The translations under genes and the position numbers were made by a program. DNA of 64,000 nucleotides, taken from positions 1 to 64,000 of the forward strand of contig JBKBOE010000002.1 in NCBI GenBank assembly GCA_046294915.1, in the 5' to 3' direction. This document shows positions 1 to 8,423 of the stretch, in pieces. How positions within the stretch are numbered: the stretch's first letter is position 1; the number at the start of each line of letters is the position of its first letter. The notes beneath the pieces were generated by a model, which did no database searches, was not told the origin of the DNA, and saw nothing but the letters and a program-made list of their open reading frames with translations. The stretch is from UBA2336 sp046294915 (lineage in GTDB: Bacteria; Bacteroidota; Bacteroidia; Cytophagales; Cyclobacteriaceae).

Positions 1-315
1 TCGCTGCAAAGCGGCAAAATAGAAACCGCCCAGGCCAATACCATTGCTGACGGCCTGCTCACTTCGCTGGGCGACAAAACTTTTCCTATCATCCGCGATC
101 ACATAAAGGAAATCATTACCGTTACCGATGAAGAAATTGTTGCGGCCATGCGGCTTATCTGGGAGCGGTTAAAAATCATTGTTGAACCCTCTTGTGCAGT
201 GCCTTTTGCTGCGGTGCTAAAGGCAAAGGAAAAATTTGCCGGCAAAAAAACAGGCATCATCCTTTCGGGTGGCAATGTGGATTTGGAACGGGCGTGCAAA
301 CTGTTTGGCGGGTAG
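1..315 (+). CDS. PLP-dependent serine/threonine dehydratase or serine racemase, C-terminal part
   Basis: Only the last 104 residues lie in the window; the gene begins upstream. Frame 1 is open from base 1 to the TAG at 313. The segments EPSCAVPFAAVL and GIILSGGNVDL are typical of the C-terminal half of fold-type II PLP enzymes of the threonine dehydratase/serine racemase group; the SGGN turn lies near the cofactor phosphate. There is no ACT regulatory domain after the catalytic part, so a catabolic dehydratase or a serine racemase is more likely than the biosynthetic IlvA. The choice between these cannot be made without the N-terminal half. Confidence 0.85.
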   Translation, partial: SLQSGKIETAQANTIADGLLTSLGDKTFPIIRDHIKEIITVTDEEIVAAMRLIWERLKIIVEPSCAVPFAAVLKAKEKFAGKKTGIILSGGNVDLERACKLFGG

Positions 316-319
316 AAAA

Positions 320-353
320 AAACCTCCGGGATCTTCATAGGCCCCGGAGGTTT
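320..353 (-). terminator. Hairpin terminator between convergent genes
   Basis: An 11 bp perfect inverted repeat (AAACCTCCGGG, 320-330, against 343-353) has a 12 nt loop. Read on the minus strand it follows the M1 peptidase stop by 17 nt and is followed by a T run (the A run at 315-320 on the plus strand), so it fits an intrinsic terminator for that gene. It should also block read-through from the dehydratase gene. Confidence 0.8.
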
Positions 354-370
354 ATTCCATTACGCAGCCG

Positions 371-2593
371 TTAATTTGATCCCTTCTTAAACTGGTCGAA
401 TTTTGACTCAGTTTGCTTTTTCGGAAAAACGTTATCAGCCAGATTGATGTCGGTGGTCTCTTTCAGCGGGTCAAGCACCACGCCAACCACTTCCTTGTCC
501 TTTACGAACACTTTGGTTACTGTGCTTTCATTGGTTCGCCAGATTTCTGCAGGAATGCGGTCAATTTCCTTGCTTCCGTCTTTAAACGTCCATTCAATAA
601 TTACGGGCATCACCAGGCCGCCTTTGTTGGATAGTTTCACTTCGTACAGGTTTTTATCCTGCAACTTATTGATCACGGCCTTGTCATCCACGCGGCTGCG
701 GAATTCGGTATAAAACCGCTCATCGGTAGGCAGAATGGTTAGCGGTTCCGGACCGCCCGAAAAATCGGTGAATGCCTTACTGCCGGCTGTTGCCGATGTG
801 CTGCTTTTTTTTGCCGTTACATTCTTTTCGGGCCCCTGAACATCGTTGCGCAACTTGTACCATTTTACATAATCAACCGACTGATCCACATTATCGGTGG
901 TGTAAAACCATCCGCGCCAGAACCAGTCAAGGTCAACGGCTGAGGCATCTTCCATGGTTCGGAAAAAGTCGGCCGGCTGCGGATGTTTAAAAGCCCAACG
1001 TTCGGCATATTCTTTAAATGCTTTGTCGAACAGTTCTTTGCCCATTACCGTTTCGCGCAATATGTACATGGCGGTAGCGGCTTTCTGGTATTGTTCGGCA
1101 CCGAATTGAATAACCTGTTCGGAGTTGGTCATGAGTGGTCGCTGCAGCGAAGGGTCGCCTTTCATATAACCTACCAGGCCGGAAGGCAAACCGCGGCTCC
1201 AGTTATCGTTCGGATAGCGTTCCAGTTCGGTGAGTAGCTGCACAAAACTATTGATGCCCTCGTCCATCCAGGTCCACTGCCGTTCATCGTTATTGATGAT
1301 CATCGGGAAAAAGTTGTGTCCTACTTCGTGCACAATAACGCCAATCATTCGTGTTCTGTCTGCATTGGTATAGGTGCCGTCTTTTTTCGGTCTTCCAAAG
1401 TTGAAACAGATCATAGGGTACTCCATGCCGATGGATGCCGCATGTACGGATATGGCTACCGGATAGGGGTAGTCAATCGTCATGCGGGAGTAAACTTCAA
1501 GCGTATTTTTTACGGCCAGGGTTGATTCCTTTTCCCACAACGGGTTGCCTTCCTTAGGGTAGAACGACATGGCCAGCGGTGTTTTGTCGTTGATTTTTAC
1601 GGCCTGTGCATCCCAGATGAACTTGCGGGAAGAAGCAAAGGCAAAGTCGCGCACCTGGTTGGCGTGGAACTCCCATGTTTTTTTTGCTTTGGCTTTGGTT
1701 TTTTCTTTTTGGATAGCCTCGGCCTGCGTAACAATAATTACGGGTTTATCGAATGAAGTTTTTGCTTTCTCGAAACGCTCGAGTTCGGTTTTGGTGAGTA
1801 CATCCTTGGCATTCTGCAGGGTACCGGTTGCTGCCACGATGTGATCGGCCGGTACAGTAATTTTTACCTGGTAATCTCCAAAAGGCAAAGCGAATTCTCC
1901 CTGACCCAGAAACTGTTTGTTTTGCCAGCCGTTCACATCATCGAACACGCACATGCGCGGAAAGAACTGCGCAATGGTATATACATAGTTGCCGTCTTCC
2001 GGAAAAAATTCAAGTCCGCTGCGTTCACCGTCTTTCATACGGTCGCCAATGTTGTATGACCATTCCACCTGAAACACGTATTTACCTCCGGCCGGAAGGG
2101 CTTGAGGCAGATCTACGCGCATCATGGTTTGATTGATGGTGAAGGGCAGAGGCTTGCCGGAGGCATCTTTTACCGATTTGATTTTATAGCCTCCGTCAAA
2201 ATCGTACAGGCCCAGTGATCCGGCAACAAATTTTGCGGGCGTAGAATCGCGCAAGGCAGAGGTGCGTGTCTGGCTTTTCAGGCTGTTGCGGGCAATAACA
2301 TTCTGATCCAATTGTAACCACAAATATTTCAGGGTCTCAGGCGAGTTGTTGTGGTAAGTGATGGTTTCGGTTCCGGTTATAGATTGGGTGTCATCATTCA
2401 ATTCAACACTTATGGCGTAGTCGGCCTTTTGCTGCCAATACTTCGGACCCGGTGCGCCCGCTCCGGTACGGTATTCGTTCGGAGTAGGCAGGGTGGTTCC
2501 CAGTTGTTCAAACTTTCCCTGCCATTTTGCAGGTTCCTGTGCCCATGCCAGCGAAGTGAACAGGGTCATCATCACAATACTTAATCTTTTCAT
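371..2593 (-). CDS. Secreted M1 family metallopeptidase (aminopeptidase-like)
   Basis: 740 residues. An N-terminal signal peptide ends near AWAQ, so the protein is exported, probably to the periplasm. The gluzincin zinc site is complete: HEVGH at residues 422-426 and the third ligand E445 in WMDEG, with the expected spacing of 18 residues. The segment GMEYP near residue 390 matches the exopeptidase signature that positions the peptide N-terminus. Family knowledge: M1 enzymes remove N-terminal residues from peptides; this long secreted form is common in Bacteroidota and is thought to serve peptide nutrition. The HupE-like gene lies 24 nt upstream on the same strand, so the two are probably co-transcribed. 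Confidence 0.92.
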   Translation of the reverse strand: MKRLSIVMMTLFTSLAWAQEPAKWQGKFEQLGTTLPTPNEYRTGAGAPGPKYWQQKADYAISVELNDDTQSITGTETITYHNNSPETLKYLWLQLDQNVIARNSLKSQTRTSALRDSTPAKFVAGSLGLYDFDGGYKIKSVKDASGKPLPFTINQTMMRVDLPQALPAGGKYVFQVEWSYNIGDRMKDGERSGLEFFPEDGNYVYTIAQFFPRMCVFDDVNGWQNKQFLGQGEFALPFGDYQVKITVPADHIVAATGTLQNAKDVLTKTELERFEKAKTSFDKPVIIVTQAEAIQKEKTKAKAKKTWEFHANQVRDFAFASSRKFIWDAQAVKINDKTPLAMSFYPKEGNPLWEKESTLAVKNTLEVYSRMTIDYPYPVAISVHAASIGMEYPMICFNFGRPKKDGTYTNADRTRMIGVIVHEVGHNFFPMIINNDERQWTWMDEGINSFVQLLTELERYPNDNWSRGLPSGLVGYMKGDPSLQRPLMTNSEQVIQFGAEQYQKAATAMYILRETVMGKELFDKAFKEYAERWAFKHPQPADFFRTMEDASAVDLDWFWRGWFYTTDNVDQSVDYVKWYKLRNDVQGPEKNVTAKKSSTSATAGSKAFTDFSGGPEPLTILPTDERFYTEFRSRVDDKAVINKLQDKNLYEVKLSNKGGLVMPVIIEWTFKDGSKEIDRIPAEIWRTNESTVTKVFVKDKEVVGVVLDPLKETTDINLADNVFPKKQTESKFDQFKKGSN

Positions 2594-2617
2594 TGTTATT
2601 TTATTTTTTTGATGTTA

Positions 2618-3205
2618 CTACCAGAAAATTTTATCCTTCATCAATACCAGCGCCATGCCTGCTATGAGCGATGACACCACCAGTTTCCAGTCTCTGCGGT
2701 TTACGGTAAATAAATCAACTACAATAAACGACAGGGTTAGAAACACTATCACAATTATTATCTGGCCGAACTCAAGGCCTACATTAAAGGCGAATAGCTG
2801 GGATGCAATGCTGCGATCCTTACCGAGAATACTGCGCAGGTAATTACTAAATCCCAACCCGTGAATCAGGCCAAAGAAAAGCGCATAGCTGTAACTCAGC
2901 CACAGCGCCCGGTTGGAAATCTGCTGTTCGTTTTTAAACAGGTTTGACAGAGCCGTAATAAAAATGGTAAGCGGAATCAGAAATTCAATCCAATCGGCAT
3001 TAACCGCAACAATGTTAAGTGTGGCCAGCGCCAGGGTAATGGAATGCCCGATGGTGAAGGCTGTAACCAAAATTAAAACGCGCTTCCAGTCGCGCCAGGC
3101 ATATAACACGCATAAGGCCACAACAAACAAGATGTGGTCGTATCCGTTTTTGTAATCCAGGATATGATCTTTGCCTAAGCCAAAGTAAAGTTCAAATTCA
3201 CTCAT
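2618..3205 (-). CDS. HupE/UreJ-like membrane protein
   Basis: 195 residues with about six hydrophobic segments. The pattern GYDHILF near residue 22 and the following TAFTIGHSITLALA are characteristic of the HupE/UreJ_2 family, whose characterised relatives move nickel or act beside metalloenzymes. No hydrogenase or urease gene is nearby, so the substrate is unknown here. The gene is upstream of the M1 peptidase and divergent from the DUF6702 gene at 3306; I recall this trio recurring in Bacteroidota. The histidines in the GYDH and GHS segments are the likely metal-binding positions (inference). Confidence 0.8.
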   Translation of the reverse strand: MSEFELYFGLGKDHILDYKNGYDHILFVVALCVLYAWRDWKRVLILVTAFTIGHSITLALATLNIVAVNADWIEFLIPLTIFITALSNLFKNEQQISNRALWLSYSYALFFGLIHGLGFSNYLRSILGKDRSIASQLFAFNVGLEFGQIIIVIVFLTLSFIVVDLFTVNRRDWKLVVSSLIAGMALVLMKDKIFW

Positions 3206-3305
3206 GCAAACCGTTTGCAGCCTGCAAACATACGGATTAAATGAAAAATCATTGGCTGGCTTTGATCACCGGTTTCGGACTGGTTTTTGTTTGTAATATT
3301 GAGCG

Positions 3306-3785
3306 ATGGTTTTTTCAATTCTCGTTTCCTGGGTTCTTACTGTTTTACACCCGATTCATGTATCGGTAACCGATATTGTATTTGATGAAAAGGAACGTGA
3401 ACTGGAAATTATCATGCGGATTTTTACCGATGATCTGGAGACCTCCATCCGCACACTGCGGGGCAATCCGGATCTCGACCTGTTAAACCCTGGGCCATTA
3501 ACCACCGATGAAGTGGTGAAACAATATGTGCTGGATCGTTTTGCCATTTTGCTTGATGGCAAAAAACAACCGTTACATTTCCTGGGCACACAGGCAGAAG
3601 ATGATGCACTTCTTTGTTTTATCCAGGTGCGCGGGGTAAAAAAGTGGAAAACCATTGAGGTGATGAACAGCGTTATCACCGAAACCTACGATGACCAGTC
3701 GAACCTGGTACACGTTACGGTTGGTGAAACCGTGCGCAGTTTGCGGCTGATGAAAAATAATCCTTCGGGCAAACTGTTTTTTTAA
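3306..3785 (+). CDS. DUF6702 family protein
   Basis: 159 residues. A short hydrophobic N-terminus (FSILVSWVLTVLHP) is followed by HPIHVSVTDIVFDEKERELEI, a start typical of the DUF6702 family of Bacteroidota. The function is unknown. The rest looks like a small beta-rich exported domain; I see no catalytic motif. An ATG at 3241 is out of frame, so 3306 is kept. It is divergent from the HupE-like gene (100 nt gap) and convergent with the ATP-grasp gene (9 nt between stop codons). Confidence 0.7.
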   Translation: MVFSILVSWVLTVLHPIHVSVTDIVFDEKERELEIIMRIFTDDLETSIRTLRGNPDLDLLNPGPLTTDEVVKQYVLDRFAILLDGKKQPLHFLGTQAEDDALLCFIQVRGVKKWKTIEVMNSVITETYDDQSNLVHVTVGETVRSLRLMKNNPSGKLFF

Positions 3786-3794
3786 GTAATTGGC

Positions 3795-4835
3795 TCAGGC
3801 AACAATTGCCTTATACTTGCGGTAAACAGCCAGACCTTCCTTTAAAGCCGGGTATTTTACTCCTTGGCCGTAATTATAAACGCTGATTGTGTACATCTCA
3901 TCCCAGTGGCGAAAGAGCGTGCGCCAGGCTTTAAACAAAGGAAAGCCCGGTTCGTAAATGTGAGCCGGTTCGGCCCCGCAGCCATTCAGTTCAAGGATTT
4001 TTAACCGGCCCTCATACAATGCTTTCAGACTTTCGCATCGCAAATCGAAACGTCCGTAAAAAAATCCTTCAATCTGTTTGCTGATCGCATCAAAGGTGCG
4101 CTCCAGTTCGGGTGTAATCAATTGTTCGCCATTCAGGAACTTCGTGCCCAGGCAATGATTGCCTATCGAATTAATTTCCCAGATTTCTCCAAAAGGCAAA
4201 ATAGTATCGAGCTTATCGTGATATTTTACCTTTAAGCGTTCCCATTGGAGTTTTGAGCGCTCGTTACCAAGAATCAGTTCGCGCAGGGAATGCCTGCCAT
4301 CACCGGTAACGGTAAGCATTTCCTTTAAATTAAGCGAGGTAATCCGTCCGGTTGCTTCAGTTGGTCTGCGGATGTAAAACACCCCGCACTCCACCGGCAG
4401 GTCAACCAGTTCCTGAACAATGAAATCCGACCTGATTTTTTCACAGTACGCCCGGATATCCTCAACCGAAAAAATGCGCTCCACCATAAAGCCGCGCTCG
4501 CCTACATCAGGCTTGAACACCAGCGGAAATTTCAATCCGTTTTGTTTCAGTTGCTGCACAACCTGTTCGGGTGTAGCCGGAGATTTTATAAGCAGCATGT
4601 TTGGTCGCAGATGGGTGGGTATTTTCAGAAGAATGTCGTACTTCGATTCCCCAAACATTCCCCCCATGGGAATACCCGGGTTGGATGCCGTGAAAAACAT
4701 CAGCGATCTTGCTTTTACCGACAACCGGAGCCAATACAGAATAACCGGAAACTGAAAGACAGCAAAGGGCCAGTACTCCCAGCTTTTTAATCGGATAACA
4801 AAATTGCTTTTAAGAATTCTTTGCAAGAGGCGCAT
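3795..4835 (-). CDS. ATP-grasp domain protein (D-Ala-D-Ala ligase-like fold)
   Basis: 346 residues from the ATG at 4835. The open frame extends to 4901, but that would overlap the upstream gene by 59 nt; the chosen start lies 7 nt after the upstream stop in GGAGGAATG. Recognisable ATP-grasp parts are FPLVFKPDVGERG (glycine-rich loop region), DFIVQELVDLPVE (hinge) and FYGRFDLRCES followed by KILELNGCGAEPAHIY, which supplies the Asp/Glu/Asn metal and phosphate ligands. Such enzymes join a carboxylate to an amine through an acyl-phosphate. The substrate is unknown. The N-terminus (about residues 10-45) has a hydrophobic stretch that could bind the membrane. Confidence 0.72.
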   Translation of the reverse strand: MRLLQRILKSNFVIRLKSWEYWPFAVFQFPVILYWLRLSVKARSLMFFTASNPGIPMGGMFGESKYDILLKIPTHLRPNMLLIKSPATPEQVVQQLKQNGLKFPLVFKPDVGERGFMVERIFSVEDIRAYCEKIRSDFIVQELVDLPVECGVFYIRRPTEATGRITSLNLKEMLTVTGDGRHSLRELILGNERSKLQWERLKVKYHDKLDTILPFGEIWEINSIGNHCLGTKFLNGEQLITPELERTFDAISKQIEGFFYGRFDLRCESLKALYEGRLKILELNGCGAEPAHIYEPGFPLFKAWRTLFRHWDEMYTISVYNYGQGVKYPALKEGLAVYRKYKAIVA

Positions 4836-4842
4836 TCCTCCA

Positions 4843-5361
4843 TCAGGATGAAGCCAGGGCAGTTTTTTCCTGGTAACGGATGGTCGAAGCCGCAATACCA
4901 AAATCGGACGGCAACGTTACATAGGGAGCTACTTCTCGAACACCGATTTTGATGATGGCCATATGATGCACGGCATGCTCAACGTTATACACCAGTTCGC
5001 GGGCAAAATTGGTTTGAACAACGGTGTACTCTTCATTTTTCAGATCATAGCCCACTTCAAGCTGTAAAGGTCTATTGTTTTGCTGAGCCACTACAAAATT
5101 TCTAATCTTACTCAGCGTGGCTAATGCAATGAACTTATCGCTTTCAATCAGTTTATCGTGTTGGCGTTTATCGTAATTAATGATTCCAAGTTCGGCCCCT
5201 TTTTCCAGGCAAATAAAAAACTCAAGCGTATGCCTGAGATGCTGCCCGATGGTGCTGTTACCAAGTACCTCTACAGGTTTTGAAAAATCTTTTGGTGTAA
5301 GCTGCTCAACCAAACCTGTAAGTTGCTCCAAAATATTGCAGCATGCGGTAGTAAGGTTCAT
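4843..5361 (-). CDS. DinB-like four-helix protein
   Basis: 172 residues from the ATG at 5361. The longer frame from 5415 would encode an odd MFPFPFPF leader made by a hexamer repeat, so it is rejected. The histidines H41 and H44 (GQHLRH) and the cluster NVEHAVHH at 127-133 fit the three-histidine metal site of the DinB/YfiT superfamily, which includes thiol transferases and many uncharacterised proteins. The gene runs into the ATP-grasp gene with 7 nt between them, so they are probably one operon. Confidence 0.72.
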   Translation of the reverse strand: MNLTTACCNILEQLTGLVEQLTPKDFSKPVEVLGNSTIGQHLRHTLEFFICLEKGAELGIINYDKRQHDKLIESDKFIALATLSKIRNFVVAQQNNRPLQLEVGYDLKNEEYTVVQTNFARELVYNVEHAVHHMAIIKIGVREVAPYVTLPSDFGIAASTIRYQEKTALASS

Positions 5362-5390
5362 AGGTATATGTGAATTCTTCAAAGATAATA

Positions 5391-5412
5391 GAAATGGAAA
5401 TGGAAATGGAAA
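5391..5412. repeat. Short GAAATG tandem repeat
   Basis: Three perfect copies of the hexamer GAAATG plus a partial fourth lie just upstream of the DinB-like gene. It is a simple repeat in non-coding DNA and could vary in copy number by slippage. A role in expression is only a guess. Confidence 0.6.
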
Positions 5413-5451
5413 CACAAAATAAAAGCCTTGGTACGGGGCTGTATTTTTCCG

Positions 5452-5910
5452 CTAGCGGATGATTTTAGCCCAGTTCCGGTCGGCCGCTTCTTTCAATTGC
5501 TTTTCGCTCTTGTTCCATGTTGTGAGCGTGTTATTTGTCCAGAAATTGTAGAACAAGTAAACTTTGCCATCGATAATTTTAAAGGTTTCCGGATCGATTT
5601 TAACTTTTTCTCCGCTTTCGCCCATGGCATATGCACACCAGCCCCCATAGGCGGGTTCATACTTTTCGGGGTTGGATTTGAAGCGGTTCAGATTTTCTGC
5701 AGTGCTAAACCGGTAGGTAACACCCTGGTGCTGATAGCTGAGTTCAGGTTTACCTTCTACGGGTTTTTGGGTGAAATAGCTCACCGGATCGTATCCCTGA
5801 ATAGCCAGATTGCTTTTTAGGTTAAAGTGGCGGATACGCTGATCCGCGGTTTGCGCATAAACCGCTAGCCCTGAAAAAATTAATACAGAAAACATGTAGC
5901 TTGTTTTCAT
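5452..5910 (-). CDS. Secreted YHS domain protein
   Basis: 152 residues with a signal peptide ending near VYAQ (residue 20). The segment AIQGYDPVSYFTQKPVEGKPE, followed by FSTAENLNRFKSNPEKYEPAYGGWCAYAMG, is the YHS domain, a small module proposed to bind metal and found in copper-handling proteins and at the ends of phenol hydroxylases. Here it stands alone behind a signal peptide, as is common in Bacteroidota. A perfect CCGCTAGCGG palindrome (5449-5458) overlaps the stop codon. Confidence 0.85.
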   Translation of the reverse strand: MKTSYMFSVLIFSGLAVYAQTADQRIRHFNLKSNLAIQGYDPVSYFTQKPVEGKPELSYQHQGVTYRFSTAENLNRFKSNPEKYEPAYGGWCAYAMGESGEKVKIDPETFKIIDGKVYLFYNFWTNNTLTTWNKSEKQLKEAADRNWAKIIR

Positions 5911-5987
5911 AAAGTCATTTTAATGGATTGAGGGATAAAAATGGTGAAGATTGCTTTTAGAAAATGTCGCAGCAAATACAAAAACAA

Positions 5988-6455
5988 TTAATCTGGCACT
6001 TGATCCTTTATTTCCTTCCAGACTAACGCTGGCTCATACCCCCTGGCAATAACCGATTTAGCGACTTTATCGCGTAGGCTGTACTGATTAACCGCGGTTG
6101 TTTCTGCAATTTTTTTTCTGATCAGCCGGGCCAATGTTTGCCGGTACTCCCCGTCATCAATTTCCTTCAGGCCTGTACGGATGCAATTGGAAGTAAGCCC
6201 GCGGGCTTCCAGTTCATGAACAATTTTAAGACGGCCCCATTTCTTTAAGCGGAATTTGCCACCGGCAAATGCTTTGGCAAAACGCTCTTCATTAACGAAA
6301 CCTTCGGTTATCAGGTGAGCGAGCAGTTCGTCAGCCTGGGTTGCACCCAACCCCAGTTCAACTAATTTATTTTTTACCTCCCGGTGGCAACGTTCCTGGT
6401 AGGCACAATACCGATACATTTTCTTTCTGGCGTTTTCGAATGTACTGTCTTTCAT
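5988..6455 (-). CDS. recX: Regulatory protein RecX
   Basis: 155 residues, the usual length of RecX. Three tandem three-helix repeats are visible: one around YCAYQERCHREVKNKL, one around LITEGFVNEERFAKAFAGGKFRLKKWG and one near the end (SVIARGYEPALVWKEI). Family knowledge: RecX binds RecA filaments and limits recombination and the SOS response. recA is not in the window. The gene is last in the run DUF4783-nadC-YcxB-recX, 23 nt after the YcxB-like gene. Confidence 0.88.
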   Translation of the reverse strand: MKDSTFENARKKMYRYCAYQERCHREVKNKLVELGLGATQADELLAHLITEGFVNEERFAKAFAGGKFRLKKWGRLKIVHELEARGLTSNCIRTGLKEIDDGEYRQTLARLIRKKIAETTAVNQYSLRDKVAKSVIARGYEPALVWKEIKDQVPD

Positions 6456-6478
6456 TCTGCCAAAAGCATGCGTATTGC

Positions 6479-6955
6479 TTATTTAATGTATCCTTTTGTT
6501 TTCAGTATACTGGCCAGAAACTTGCGTTCGTTTTCGGTGTTGAAAATTTTAAAGGGCAGGTAAATGAGTTGCGCTTTGTTAACGAACAGCACAAAATAGT
6601 CCTTGCCGATGGAAGCCCGTTTTATCTGGTCCCACTTCAGCGGCATGCCTTCACGCGGATTGAGCTTCATTACAATCTGCTGGCTGGTTATCTCGTACGA
6701 AAACTTTTCAAACAACATCTTACCCTGTTCCAGTTGTGTTACGCCAAAAAACTGTATCCACCAGAATAACACGTACAGGCCCAGTCCGGTAATAGCCACA
6801 ATAAACCACCAAAGGCTCGGTATCCAGAAATAGCCCGCGCTGATGGCTGCTGCAGCCAGTAGGGCAATCCATCCTTGCTGCTTGAGTACACTTTGCAGGG
6901 CCATCCGTATATAGGTTTTTTTTTCGAGTCTGAAATTTTTTGTTTTAACAATCAT
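6479..6955 (-). CDS. YcxB-like membrane protein
   Basis: 158 residues. Two adjacent transmembrane segments (about residues 28-66, including IALLAAAAISAGYFWIP and WWFIVAITGLGLYVLFW) are followed by a cytosolic part (YEITSQQIVMKLNPREGMPLKWDQIKRAS... YFVLFVNKAQLIYLP) with the pattern of the YcxB C-terminal domain, a PH-like fold. Function is unknown. It sits 15 nt after nadC. Confidence 0.65.
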   Translation of the reverse strand: MIVKTKNFRLEKKTYIRMALQSVLKQQGWIALLAAAAISAGYFWIPSLWWFIVAITGLGLYVLFWWIQFFGVTQLEQGKMLFEKFSYEITSQQIVMKLNPREGMPLKWDQIKRASIGKDYFVLFVNKAQLIYLPFKIFNTENERKFLASILKTKGYIK

Positions 6956-6970
6956 ATCTTCAAATGAACA

Positions 6971-7834
6971 TCAGTTACGTATAACTTTCAAACTCATATC
7001 CAGGCTTTTGGCCGAGTGGGTAAGAGCACCAACGGAGATGAAGTCAACTCCGCATTCAGCAATTGCGCGGATAGACTCCGCGGTTATTCCTCCACTTGCT
7101 TCGGTTAAGCATTTCCCGTCAATCCGGTTCACCGCTTCTTTTATTTCCGGCAACTTCATGTTATCCAGCATAATCACATCCACGCCACCACAGGCCAGTA
7201 CCTGGTTCACCTCATCCAGGTTTCGGGCCTCCACCTCAATTTTCAAATTGAGATTCCGGGCGCGAAGATACGCTTTTGCCTGATTGATTGCCGATGCTAT
7301 ACTGCCTGCCATATCAATATGGTTGTCCTTTAGCATAATCATATCATACAACCCCATGCGGTGATTTTTACCGCCTCCAATTACTACCGCCCATTTCTCC
7401 AGTAATCTGAAATTGGGTGTTGTCTTTCGGGTATCCAGCACACATGCTTTAGTTCCCTCAATGCGTTTAGCCAGTTGGTTGGTTAACGTGGCAATTCCGC
7501 TCATGCGTTGCATGCAGTTGAGCACCAGCCGCTCGGTAGTAAGAATAGCCTGAGCGGATCCACTTACTGTAAAGGCTATATCTCCGGGCATCACCAGGCT
7601 TCCGTCTGCATATTGTGTGGCTATTTTTAGCGATGAATCATAACGCAAAAAAATTTCTTTAGCCAATTCCACACCGGCAAGAATTCCCTGCTCCTTTATC
7701 AACAAGCGGGCGGCCGCTTGTTGGCCCTTATTCACCACAGCCTCCGTGGAGTAGTCACCCTTACCCACATCTTCGGCAAGCGCTGTTTGCACAAACTGGC
7801 TAAGAAACAAATCGGTAATATAGGATGGACGCAC
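6971..7834 (-). CDS. nadC: Nicotinate-nucleotide pyrophosphorylase (quinolinate phosphoribosyltransferase)
   Basis: 287 residues, the normal size. It converts quinolinate and PRPP to nicotinate mononucleotide, CO2 and pyrophosphate in de novo NAD synthesis. The phosphoribosyl-binding block DTRKTTPNFRLLEKWAVVIG, the GGKNHRMGLYDMIMLKDNHI block, IEVEARNLDEV and the C-terminal EASGGI and ISVGALTHS segments are all present. The start is a GTG at 7834, 32 nt after the DUF4783 gene. nadA and nadB are not in the window. Confidence 0.95.
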   Translation of the reverse strand: MRPSYITDLFLSQFVQTALAEDVGKGDYSTEAVVNKGQQAAARLLIKEQGILAGVELAKEIFLRYDSSLKIATQYADGSLVMPGDIAFTVSGSAQAILTTERLVLNCMQRMSGIATLTNQLAKRIEGTKACVLDTRKTTPNFRLLEKWAVVIGGGKNHRMGLYDMIMLKDNHIDMAGSIASAINQAKAYLRARNLNLKIEVEARNLDEVNQVLACGGVDVIMLDNMKLPEIKEAVNRIDGKCLTEASGGITAESIRAIAECGVDFISVGALTHSAKSLDMSLKVIRN

Positions 7835-7866
7835 CGCGCAAAAATAGACTGCCCGGTGGAGGAAGG

Positions 7867-8259
7867 CTATTGCTTCACAAAAGAAATTTCCTGGACGACC
7901 TGCTGGTTATCGGCTGTTTTAAGTTTCATCCACACCCGGTAGGTTTCGTTCTGACTCTTGTATTGGCCAATGGCAAACGGCTGGCCGCCTTTTGATTGCC
8001 CCTGATGAATGATAGAAAATTCATTTGGCGGATGTGCCTTAAAAAAATCGCGCAAAACAAACTCTGCCTGTGCTTTGCTGTAGTTTTCAACCTTCCCCTC
8101 AATGGTAACGTCCACCGTTGGATTCAGAAACTTAGTCAATTCCTTGGCGCTGCCCGCTTTGATGGTCTCCGTTATCTGCGCAATAATGTCCTGGCTCTGC
8201 GCCATTGACACAACGCTGAGAGTAAGAGCTGCAAGTAAAACCGGTAAACGCCTTACCAT
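7867..8259 (-). CDS. DUF4783 family secreted protein
   Basis: 130 residues from the ATG at 8259; the frame extends to a TTG at 8268. A signal peptide ends near VSMAQ. The mature part (IIAQITETIKAGSAKELTKF, then NYSKAQAEFVLRDFFKAHPP and GKVENYS) matches the DUF4783 pattern, which resembles NTF2-like small folds. The function is unknown. Members often precede nadC in Bacteroidota, as here (32 nt gap), but no functional link to NAD synthesis is known to me. Confidence 0.75.
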   Translation of the reverse strand: MVRRLPVLLAALTLSVVSMAQSQDIIAQITETIKAGSAKELTKFLNPTVDVTIEGKVENYSKAQAEFVLRDFFKAHPPNEFSIIHQGQSKGGQPFAIGQYKSQNETYRVWMKLKTADNQQVVQEISFVKQ

Positions 8260-8396
8260 ATCATGCAAATTAACCCAAAATTATGCCACAAAGGATGAAT
8301 TCTTACAGGGAATAAACGGTTCAAACCCAGATAACCCAACGCTATTGATGCCACCGGGTACTTAAAGTAACCCTGCCAGCCGAAAGCCATAAAAGG

Positions 8397-8404
8397 TATA
8401 TTTG
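8397..8404 (+). promoter_or_regulatory. Bacteroidota -7 element upstream of gpmI
   Basis: TATATTTG is a perfect match to the TAnnTTTG consensus of the Bacteroidota housekeeping sigma factor and lies 19 nt before the gpmI ATG. I do not see a good TTG -33 box at the usual distance. Confidence 0.6.
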
Positions 8405-8423
8405 CGTTTTAACCAACTACGGG

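Noticed and set aside
5362..5415. Longer DinB-like protein starting MFPFPFPF
   Set aside because: These codons come from a simple GAAATG repeat; the ATG at 5361 gives the normal family start.
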